Positions 1-10,838 of a stretch of 64,000 bases of DNA are shown piece after piece. The first letter of the stretch is position 1, and every line of letters begins with the position of its first letter. Below the pieces are notes generated by a model that saw only the letters and a list, made by a program, of their open reading frames with translations, had not been told where the DNA came from and made no database searches. The position numbers and the translations under genes are program-made. The DNA comes from Anisakis pegreffii (Eukaryota; Nematoda; Chromadorea; Rhabditida; Anisakidae), in assembly GCA_035041965.1 (NCBI GenBank), contig JAPYMA010001464.1:17542-81541 (forward strand), given 5' to 3'.

Positions 1-52
1 GCCAATCACACTCAGAACCTGAACACTGACCCATTCATAATCATAGGCTAAA

Positions 53-3000
53 TTATCTTGATCGTTTAATGATGGCCTTTGAAGCCGGCCAGATGCGTGG
101 CAACCTCTGTCAATCGGGACGAGAGGCAGTTAGCTGCCTTAGAATACAAATGTTGTCAAAAAGGAAACTTATTTCAAGTCGGCATCGAAAACATATGTAT
201 GAAACATCGAAACATTATTATCAATCAACTTTATAACGCACACACACTTTGTGAATACAGTAACTGAACGTCAACGAAAGATTGACCACGTTTCTGATCC
301 AGTTCGGTCCATCTGCCCTCAGCCGACAACTCGAAAAGTGAACTGAACGTTTCATCAGCCACTGCAAAATAGATATTTCCGTTCGATGCGGCGCAAAGTC
401 GTTCGCGTAATATAGTCTCCTCTTCAATCCATTTGGGTCCTTCGATTTTAGCAATGAAGTTCAATTCCGAATCAAATTTCATTATGAAACGTCTCCACGG
501 AACTGCGCTGCTCTCACGGACCATCATTGACAGCTGCAATATTTGAATGTGTATCTTCTATCATTTTTTGAACTAGTCACACTGCTTGTTTGCTTCACAG
601 CGCCTTTTCACTAAAAGACATTCAGTTTGCATCAGTGCGATCTGCATCCTTTTCCATACAAATCTAACGAGGTTGTAAGCGAACGCTAAGGTTGGAATCG
701 CCTCAAAATTTGGACTTGGAATGCATCGTTACTGGCCAATCATTCGGTTTCAATCAAAAAGTTGCCACTCGAAACGGTGACTTCCCAAATGACAGCCAAA
801 TAAAGTGTGTCTCGATGTGTCCTTTAGACGATGGTTCGACTTAAATCATTTTTAATTTGTTATGTCATTGATAACGTAATTAACGGTTACATTTACTTCG
901 AAAAAATGGATTAGCGATGATTTGATGCGACTGAAGCAAAATGAAGATACAAATGCAATGAAACATTTTCAAGCACTCACGAGAATATGTCCGTCTGGGA
1001 GGAGGGTACCTGCTTGTGCCCATCTCCAGTCCACATTCGACACATTTCGTATTAGATCCGAATTCAGTGTGAACAAAAACAAGCCAAGTTGACTATCTGA
1101 CACGAAAATATTTCCGTTTGGCAGCACGAGTGACGATGTTGGTTCTTTCAAAAAGCATTCTCCAATGCGAACACATTCCACATTATGCCATTCAATTCTG
1201 TGTTACAATCATTCATTCATATAATTAGTGAATTCATTCAATCAGTTCTCTATTGCCTGCACAAAAAATTTCCGTCAGAAATTAACAAGAATGAAGAAAG
1301 TTTTTGTTGAAATCAAACTGTGAGAACTTGTAAATGCTAAATGAAGATGTGATGCCATCTCAACGTGTGAATCAGTGGAATGAATGAAATGCTGATAGAA
1401 CATTACCCAGCTTTTTGCTTCTTCAGCTTTTCGAGCTCAGCTTCCTTACTTTTCAACAAGGCAACCTCGTTTTCCAACTGAAATTCGAGATCCGAAATAA
1501 CGGGATAGAGAAAACAATAAATATTTATTCCTACTGCGTGCACTGGGGATATTGCTGAAGTGTATTTTTGACTGTTACTTTCAAAAATTACAATATTTGG
1601 GTCGGTAGAAGGGGTAGGGGAGGGAGTAGAATTGGGTCGGTTGCTACGGATAGAGTTTTCGGTCAGTGACTACCGATAAAGTCTTGCGCTTCCCACTTCT
1701 AATGGTGAGAACAATTGTTCAGTCACCTCGTTCTTCAGTGTCTGCGTCAATCCACCCAATAATCAGTGTGAAATGTTTGAGGTGCACTTTTTCTCACCAT
1801 TCCACTCCTATTGATATCACAAAAAGTATTCATTTCATAACAAGCCAAATGTTGCTCGGAAAATTGCAACTGTTTCTCGAAAGCAACAAAGCATTACAAC
1901 CTGATCTCGTCGCTTGGTGAGTTTCTCGTTTTCTTCAGCAAATTTCTGCATTTGTTCGGTCACCTGATAGCGTTTGATCTGTTCATCTTGCAATCTGAAT
2001 AAGTATTATGTTTGACTCGCTTGATTTTTAAACGTTCTAAAATGAACGTTTTATATATAATTTGAACTGCTGAATTTTGAACTTCATACTGATGATCACT
2101 CTTCTGAGCTGAAATCCTCAGTGCTTCTTAGTATCATTTCGCTTGCTTCTAATACAGGCCTCCTTTCATCGTTTTCCTAACAGCTCTTGCATCCTCAACA
2201 CACCTTCCGTTCCTGATGATCCTCCTAGAGTAATTACTGCTAAGCATTTCTCTCGATAGGTTCCGGCATTGATTAAATGAACCAATTATGAATTATCACT
2301 ATCAACTTACGATATTTTCCACTATCATATTGACGTGAGAAGGAAACGAATGTGCATGACGTGAGACTTTGCTCATTGTTGATGAATACTTATAGTTAGT
2401 GTGAAAGAACACATAGGCGGAGCATATATAAAGAAATCACGGTTATTAAAGCTTTTTCAACGATTTAATTAAGCCGAGAATATTGTCAGCTCGTTCGCTG
2501 AATGATCAACACTTCATTCGCATACAGCCAAACAATTCCGATTCATAAAAAAATCCGTATCAGAATCACTATCTATTAAGCGGAGCACTTAACGATCCAA
2601 TACATTGCTAGCACTTTACACAACCCACTTAACTGTTTGCATTCACCTGGTTCTTCTTCACGCAAAAACGAACATTTTCAATATTCTCACACATAAATTC
2701 TGCTAAATATGAAATTTGATCTTCCATCCGACATTAACCCTTTCTAAACCCCCCCCCCAGCACAGTACATCTTGCGTAAATCTTTCATAAAGTGTAAAGG
2801 TTAATCCCCTCCGCAGATTTTCGTAAACAAGTGTGTGGTAATTGTTTCGCTTATCAAAGATAAGAAATCGAAAATTAGTCGCATAAACATAAGTGAATGT
2901 TAAAAAGATGCAGATTTACTTCTACAATCGACTCTCTCAATGAATGATGCTTTATGGAGTGACGAAAGTGGAAAGCCATTAGAAATTGAAATGAATCGGT

Positions 3001-3602
3001 GATCACAAAATGATCAGTTGAATTGATAACATACTTTATCAGCGAAGTCTTGTGTTGTTGCTTGAGACGATCACAAAAATCGCATAAATTGGTCAGAAGA
3101 TTTATCGTCTGTTTAGTATTTTCGGCTAACTTGCGTTCATATTCGACAATGTCGAACTGTCTATTCGTGAGAATATCGTTCAGGCTCGGGTCTTCAATCA
3201 TCTGAACCAAATTCAGTGATTATACTCAATCAACTGCTCATTTCTAAGAATATCAAATCGAGCGGGTAAGTTTATACAAATTCCAAGAAGAAATTGACAT
3301 CAAAATATCACATTCAGACGGATGATAAGTAATCAGTGGATTGGTTGTTTAGTGAAAAGAGGAATCGAGATAAGAACCTGGTTCAATGAACCAACAATGT
3401 CCATCGGATTCGTTGACGCATCAAAATTCTGCTGAGATGTCGTCTGCGCAGAGTTACTTATTGTCTTCACCATTGTCGTTGAAGTGGCAGTATTCAAATT
3501 AGTAGCAATATTCGCATTATTCGCGGGTTGTTCTTCTTTAATCCATTCAATTGGTTCTTCTTGACGGAGTTGAACGTTTGTCTGATCACTTGTAGAAGCC
3601 AT
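53..3602 (-). CDS. Coiled-coil protein with propeller-like C-terminal half, 7 exons
   Basis: Rebuilt by splicing 3602-3378, 3201-3035, 1994-1901, 1477-1407, 1197-981, 533-270 and 106-53. The total is 1092 nt (363 residues plus TAA) and every junction is in phase. Residues 1-75 are polar and low in complexity (N, T, S, Q rich). Residues about 76-186 are strongly helical and charged (for example EVALLKSKEAELEKLKKQ), which reads as a coiled coil. Residues about 187-358 contain blade-like repeats such as SSLVLPNGNIFVSDS and GTLLPDGHILV, resembling NHL or other beta-propeller strands. The start at 3602 is preferred because a TTTTTGCATCAG acceptor, probably for trans-splicing, lies 6 nt upstream. 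A coiled coil followed by a propeller recalls TRIM-NHL proteins, but I see no RING or B-box, and only about two blades are visible. The donor after 270 (GTTCAG) is the weakest junction. Function is not assigned. Confidence 0.62.
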
Positions 3603-5967
3603 CACCTGATGCAAAAAGGATATAATATGGATATGACGTGGTTTATTGGAGTACTCTCGATATAGAATATTCGTTTTGCGGTTTGATAGACAAATTGATT
3701 TGGTAGTATGATATCGTTCTTAGTCTTCTTATAATTAGCAGATGCAGTTATCAAAAAATCTGTGGCAGATAGAATGCGATACTGCACAATATCTGATATA
3801 TCAATGATAATGATCTACGTAAGCTCACACACAGAGAGTCGCTCACTCGAGCACAGAAAATAAAGCAATGAGCAAATGAGGAACAAGTTAAGTGAACGTA
3901 AGTGAATGAATGAACTGACTGTTTCAGAAAGAACTGATTTTATTCCGTAGAATTATTGCTGCACTCATTCGAACATCTGATAAGATTTCATCTTCGCTGT
4001 TTGTTGCCACTATAAGCACCTTCCTCAAGTGACAACTGCTGTGCTGCTACTGCAACAGCAGCAACAACACAATCTATGCTGCTCACCTACTCAGTTTCCA
4101 GCATTTCTTCACACTTATCACGCACAAAATCATTATCTACTTACTAAAGCTAATACCTTTCATCCTCATTACCATCATTCTATAGTCTCCCCACACTCAC
4201 TTCAAATCTCATTCAATTCAATCTTTGCTCGGCGTTTGTGAAGTGAGCTGTCTGAGCATCCAACTGCTCCTCACATCAGTTCTTAATCTTTATCAATTGC
4301 AGACAATTTATACTTATAGCTAGATCTCACTCAGTACATTTATCACGATTAAAAATATATCACACATTCAATATTTCATGCCAGCTCGATGCTGCATAAC
4401 GCAAACATTCGTTTTGTTATTGTTGTTGTCGATTTGCTATCGGAAAACGCAGACAAAAACCAATCACATCGTCTGTTGGTTCTCAAGTTATGATCAATTG
4501 ATCTGATCCAAGGAATTTTTCAAATTTCGTTCATTAGTGTAAGTTCACCTGTTAAGTGTAAGTTGATCAGTGCGCAAATCTGATTAATGTTTTGCTCAGA
4601 TTCCGCATTCACAATGGAACCACTTCAATGATTAAAACTGGCGATTGATTCTATATGTGTCATGATCACGTGAGAAAATCTTCTTGAACGATATCAAACT
4701 GGCAATATTCAATCCGCAAAAGTGCTGATATTCCGAGTGATAATTGATTAGAGTTTGATATGTTGATGCTAAATGCATACGTACATACGTACTTTATGTA
4801 TTGCTGATGTTATGTGAAACAAGTGATGGTTGGCGGCGTTTTTTGTTGTTGTTGTTGATGTGCTATCAGCAGCATCAGAGCAAAGAACTTTGGTGTACTC
4901 TGTCGAACACAACTCTAATAATTCATCCTCAACGGCGATGAAAACGAAACTCGACTCTGAATTTTTTGAAACAAAGAATTTCGTATTATGAGTATATTTC
5001 AGATTTTACGAGAGAGTCGAAAAGATTCTCGAAAGTATAGTGAATTGCAAATGAAATGATCAAGCCAGACTCTACTACTGCATGATTTTTGCTGTTCACA
5101 CATCTTAGTTTATGTGCTGCCGAATAAATGCAGTCATAAAAATATCATTTCAGTGAGATTTGATCACTGATTCATAATTCACAAGTCGTTCTTTAAGTTG
5201 ATGATTGCTCAACAATGCGTTCGAAAAGTATTTCGATAAGCTCAAAAAAAAAAACGAAACAAATTTGATTGAAATTGACGCAATGCAATAGTATTTCATG
5301 TGAATGTGATAACATATTACATTTATTGAAGATCTCCCACTGAATTTTGCAAAGTCATTGAATTTGTTCAGAAGTTGTCATTCAGTGCTGTTAATCGAAA
5401 CAAAAACCTGACGGATCGCAAAAATGCTGACGTATACATAGTGGAATAACCAAGAAATCTATGTGAAATGCTCTTTAGATAACTCTGCAATCGTTCATTC
5501 ATTCGTACATTACAATCCAGAAAAGATGATCAATTTGAACGCATTACGCACACAATCACTTCAATTATCCGAAGCGAATATACGAACTTTTTCGTTTGTC
5601 ATTATCTGATCGGCCGAATCGCACGAACGCAGACTTTCTCTTTTCCACTTCCTGCAAACGTATGCAATAACCAACGTTCATTTCAAAATTCACACTGAAT
5701 CGTTTGATCAGAAGGCGTCGTTTATTACTGAAGTCATGCTTTTTAAAGCAATCAGTGAAAGACCGCAGTTTTCAGTTCGTTCAACGAGCCCTGAGAAGAG
5801 AATATTTATTTGCATTAATTCACACATATTAATTCAGTTCACCGTTCGATAATTTTCATTGATAGTTGCGTCGTAACAGGCTACGGATCTCTCTGCTATT
5901 ACAACAGGATATGGGTCCGTAAAACTGTTATTATTATTCGCAGATGATAAAACAAGTGAAATGTTGT
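3603..5967. other. Intergenic, no gene seen
   Basis: AT-rich sequence between the coiled-coil gene and flp-17, with short CAA/GTT runs (near 4050, 4420 and 4845) and poly-A tracts. The 70-codon frame at 4029-4241 is driven by a CAG/CAA run and shows no splice or start context. It should hold the promoter of the coiled-coil gene, but I recognise no specific site. Confidence 0.5.
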
Positions 5968-6553
5968 TCAAATGGAATCAATCATCGAGTTGATCATAAC
6001 CTTTTCATCGATATCCTCTTGACTCGTTTTGTCGTTCGCGTACCTTTTTCCGAACCTTACGAAGGCCGATTTTCGCTTTTCGATCAAACCGGTTTGAGGT
6101 GCTGCTAAAAAATGACGAGGGGAAATTTTAGACTACCATTATAACATCTGCTATAACCCTTTTTCATATCAGTGACTGCTGATACTGTAACAACTGTTAG
6201 TCTTAGTGGTATCATTCTCATCATATTATAAGTATCATTATCGTCAGTGCCATTAATGCTATCATTAGATGAGCGCTCGTTATCGCCTATAGATGAGACG
6301 TCAGGCAACGTATAAGACTGATTATTGCAATAAACAAGTAATAATGAGATAAATGAGATAAACGATGCGAACCTGGATCAAAACCTAACAGATATTGTAT
6401 CTCGCTCAATGCACCTTCAAGATCGCTTCGAAGCCGACATAGATGCAGAAATGGTTGCTCTTTGCAAAACTGCTCGCCTAACGATGATGGTAACTGGGCG
6501 CTACAAATTGTAGCGATCAAGCCGAACAGAAGTATCAACCAAATGCAACCCAT
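5968..6553 (-). CDS. flp-17: FMRFamide-like neuropeptide precursor, flp-17 type
   Basis: Two exons, 6553-6373 and 6104-5968 (318 nt, 105 residues plus TGA), joined in phase 1. An alternative acceptor 3 nt later (exon from 6101) would drop one residue. Residues 1-19 (MGCIWLILLFGLIATICSA) form a clear signal peptide, followed by an acidic spacer with two Cys. Residues 70-81 read KR-KSAFVRFG-KR: a dibasic site, the peptide, and a Gly amide donor before the next dibasic site. KSAFVRFGamide is the product of C. elegans flp-17, which is made in BAG neurons and acts on the receptor EGL-6. The known worm precursor carries several related copies; only one copy is visible here, followed by an acidic tail of about 23 residues. 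An acceptor (ACTATACAG) abuts the ATG, fitting trans-splicing. An additional small exon inside the 268-bp intron cannot be excluded. Confidence 0.85.
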
Positions 6554-6763
6554 CTGTATAGTATTATTATTCAAAATGACTTGGGGAGATTCATACATTA
6601 GATATTACCACATCACTTTCATAACAACGTTTCGAACAATCAAAAATTCGACTGAGTAAATGTGAACAACAATGATACTTTTAAAGCATCTACGCGAATC
6701 CAAATAAATATCCATTCATTTTAAATCAACATTCAATTCGTTCACCGATTATCTTCAATTCCT

Positions 6764-6997
6764 TCAGCCTTTCCGAACATTACACGTTTTTTCAAAACAC
6801 TGAAAGAGCTGCTTGTAGAATGTTTCAGGAGAACTGTTCGGGAATGCTTGCTGAATAGTTCCGAAGGAGTAACTGGTGATGGGGTCGAACGCACCCATAA
6901 ACAAGGATGTAATCAGATCCTTCTGAACACATCGCTTGAATACAGATGAAAGCATGAACTCAATCAGCAGCTCATTCTGATCCAAAAATTTTAGTTC
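6764..6997 (-). CDS. Orphan terminal exon of an unrecognised protein
   Basis: An open frame of 77 codons plus TGA, entered through an AATCCAG acceptor and beginning ELKFLDQNELLIEF. Composition is protein-like (FGTIQQAFPNSSPETFYKQL and a final CFEKTCNVRKG), with three Cys. It lies upstream of flp-17 in the same orientation, and the flp-17 signal peptide begins a new protein 210 bp further on. I could not find convincing upstream exons between 7.0 and 10.8 kb, so the gene is only partly seen. It may be a small secreted protein or a relic. Confidence 0.35.
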   Translation of the reverse strand, partial: ELKFLDQNELLIEFMLSSVFKRCVQKDLITSLFMGAFDPITSYSFGTIQQAFPNSSPETFYKQLFQCFEKTCNVRKG

Positions 6998-9900
6998 CTG
7001 GATTTATGGTTATGTCAGTATATCGTGATTTTGATAAACCGTTAGTGGAACCACACAAGAAATGCTTTTAGATATGGGATTAATTGATGCGATCATTGAT
7101 GCCAATAACATCCGTTCCGGATATGAGTTCATCTGTATGTAAACTTGATCTCCTAAATAATAACTCCAACTTCATCAGTATCTAGCACATGACTTTATAT
7201 TATAAAACGATGACATCATTTTCTAAATGTGAATGATTCATGTCATAAGCTAAACTTGCACCATATTTTCTCAATATTTGCGCTCAATTTCTACCATTTA
7301 ATACCTCACAAACGACAAACGAAATGAAAGGAGCTAAAATGAGATCCACCAATGACAATTCAATGTACTCAACCCAAAATTCATGTCCTAATTTAGATGA
7401 ACATCCAATGTCTTACTACTAGATGAATGCGACAAAACACAGGTTAGATCTGATGAAATGCGATTTCTTTTGCAAGTATTTATATGCGTACACTATTGAA
7501 CCGAATGACTGCAGTTGTTAGGTTTCCGCTGAACTGCTCGAAGCAATTAATAATTCTGGTATGAAGCCGTACACGGTGTCTGCTTTTAGTCATGAATACT
7601 TACAACATTCGTGCACTCTTTAAAAACATTCTGAAAAAACATCGAATGCAACCATTCTTACCGTAATGCAAACATTAATTAGAGTTTTTGCAACGAAGGG
7701 AGACCTTTCAGATCTCTCATTATCGTACGATTATCGCCGATTTAATTCTCAATCGTTTCTGCTGAACCGCTGATAGCAACATTTTGTAATGAAAATTCCA
7801 TTCACAGGTGAATAAAAAGTTTTAATGATGACATTTGAAATGCTCATTAGTTCATCAAGAATTTATGCATGTCGATGTCAATCGCTAGGTGATAGATAGC
7901 CGTTAATCATGAAAATGAAGGTGAATTTCGATCAGCATACAGTACTGACGAGCAGCGTCGAATGTTTCATGCATATTTCAATGACGGTCGCTCTTCAACT
8001 GAATAACATACATATATGCATACCTAAGCAATTCAGAAGTGACTCAGGAACATTGACATCATAGCGCATTCCGAAGAATCAAACCGAAGCCAGAACCCAT
8101 TTTCACTGGCTTTGCAAAACAAAAACACAATTTTCATTCGCATAAATGAAATAATTGTACATGCATACTTATATGCATATGTTATTGTGACAGTCTGAAA
8201 GACCATGCGTGATTTTTGTGAACGAGAATACATATAAACATGTCTATTTCTGGAGCAAATGTTCATTAAAATCGATCTATATTCATAGGAATTCGAAGGA
8301 ACTGATCAAAAATCTAATCGCAACAATCGTCTCAAATCCTCCAGTGCACACGTTTGATTTCGTGCAGAAAATTTCAGCATCGAGAAGGTCTGCTGAACGT
8401 ATCAACCTAGAACTATGAATTCAGAAACCTTCTCCAGCAAGTGTTCATCTATTCCATTTGTTATCTGGATCTTGCTCGATACTGGCTCTCGGAAACGATA
8501 CCATCAGCAGGATGTATTTGTGACTATCCGAACTCTTTTGTTCATCAACTTTTTTTCCAATGCCTTCATTCCTTCTCCGGTAAAAACTCAGTCATTGAGG
8601 AACAAGAAAAAGAAGCATGCAGATTTCAACTGAACCTCGCTTGACCAGAAGCGGATAGTCAACTTACAGGCGGAATAAAACTGACCCTATTCTCCCACGC
8701 TGTATGTGAGCATACTGCATTCAGCTTACGCACATCAATGTGATTTGATATGCGCACATCAAATCACTACATGCGGAATTTCAGCTAAAGATATTCAACC
8801 CGATATCGTGGCCACATTTCTCAGGATGACAAAAAATTGAGCGTTCATTCGTGTTGCTCGATTTTTCGACTTTATTTCTCCGTTTCTTGGCACAGATTCA
8901 ATCTCGTTATAAATTAGAGTATTTCTGGTTGGTGCCTAAAAAACCTGGGCGAATAACCGAACAATCCAACGACAACAATAAATGTTTAACTCATTGACAT
9001 AACAAGTCCAACGTTTTTGACAAGAATTTTGCACAGATTGATGTCTCATTATTATGAACCAGAAGCAGCCAGTATTTCCACAATTCGAAATGTTCGTATT
9101 TTTTGCATCACGACGATGCGCATATGGCACTGTTCACTGGCAACAACCAATTGTAATCTAACAATGTTCGAGAACTGTTCAATTCAGTCCAATAGAACAT
9201 GTCAACGTAATACCGGAGGCACGTTATGAAGTTGTTTTTATTGCGAACAAATTTATACAACTTTTGGACATCACAAGATTACAATGAAAGTGAATGATAA
9301 TCAGGATAAGGAGAACGAGATTCTGTCGATGAATAATGCGGATTTTACTCCAAAAGTGAAAGGAAGACGGGAAAAAACAACTTGGTTGGGCATGCTTTAT
9401 TGAAGGCATTTCAAAATGAAAATGACTCAGTGAACGTTGGTCATCGACAACAACAATTCAACGAAAAATAACAAATGAAAAGTGAAGATGACCACTTAAA
9501 CAACTACACATCTTAATGCAGTTATGAATTGAAGCAAACGTTTTGATGGCAGCCTAAACAATACAGTGGATAACATATCATAATCGATAGACGGCAAATT
9601 ATGAAGTTATCATGAAAGGCCAACTCGTGAATTTTTCTCCTCCAAATAAATTTCCCAATCTGGTGCTGGAGCAGTTTGATTTTCTTTAAACGGATAACTG
9701 CAAACGGATAGCTGCTAATGTGAGCAATAATTAGGTGATGTGGCTGAACAACAATATTTTATTCGCCAAGCTATTTCAAGACATTTCAAATAGAAACAAT
9801 GAAAACTGAATTTTTCTAACAATTTGAAAAGGATCAACTAGGCAAATCGATAATTTGCTTTTCAGAAAACGCTAGTTGTGGACGGTGTATGAACAGATCA

Positions 9901-10838
9901 ACTGAACTACTAAGTGTTTCCTCATTGTCAATAACCAGTACATAATAATGATGATCAGAAAAGTTTCATAATAAACTAATAAGCTAATCAATAAACTAAT
10001 AAGCTAAATAAGCTAATACAATAAAGAAAGGATACAAGATGATGAAGACATAAGCAATGAGAATGATACAATAAGAATAGCAGTCTTCGAAGGAACACTC
10101 AAAAACTTTCTCATCACGAGCAAACTAATTTGGTCATTTCAAATTTCCCACTGGGAGCACTCTATATCCAATAAAATTATTTTATACCACTAGATCGCTC
10201 TGAATGGAGTAAAATAGTCTGAGCATTTCAATCTCACGTACTCTGCTTCGTGCAACCCACACCTACGAGATCAACTCGTGAATTTTTCACGACAAATATC
10301 AACATGATGGGATGATCGAGTAGCAATCTGACAGAATGAACATTCGTTATTTTCATCAATGACGAATCCACACTAACCAGACATTTTCCTCTCATTCATT
10401 TCAGAAATATGATCATTTTTTAATACCAAAAAAAAAACGCTCCAGACGAACATTATCTCAACCAATTTACCTGCAATTTCTTATGAAACCTCAAATTCAT
10501 CGACCCATTATTCTAATCTCAATAAGAAACGCAAAGACAATCATTGATGATATCAAGCACATTGCAAATACCCAAACAAATATACAGTGCATCATGCGGA
10601 CGCTATATCCAATGAAACGAAAGAAAATAACAGAGATAAATCCGAAGATGAGATCGTGATTACATACCTATTCTCGAATACACTTTCCCTCGAAATTACT
10701 ATGGTCACGAAATTATATGGATAACAATGAAATTGCATTCATAAATTACTGAATTGAATGAGTTAACAAAATGGATATCATAATAAAATTATAAGCAGAC
10801 ACACAGATACACTTTATGACATCTTTCTCGAGGCAGAT
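6998..10838. other. Mostly intergenic, no confident gene
   Basis: About 3.8 kb of AT-rich sequence upstream of the orphan exon and downstream of RFC3. It contains a displaced copy of an RFC3 exon (9636-9703, listed separately) and short AATAAACTAATAAGCTAA repeats at about 9970-10020. Several reading frames of 60-78 codons (for example 8033-8266, 8209-8418, 8415-8633, 9017-9229) overlap one another on both strands and lack start or splice context, so none is called. Confidence 0.5.
9636..9703 (-). pseudogene. Displaced copy of RFC3 exon 6
   Basis: These 68 bp match 11605-11672 with one substitution (position 9676). The copied piece covers part of RFC3 exon 6 plus its splice acceptor and two intron bases. 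It lies about 1.1 kb beyond the RFC3 stop codon in the same orientation, and nothing on either side matches the neighbouring exons. The 17-bp CAACTCGTGAATTTTTC just before it recurs at about 10271, so the insert sits at the edge of a second small duplication. It is a non-functional fragment. Confidence 0.85.
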
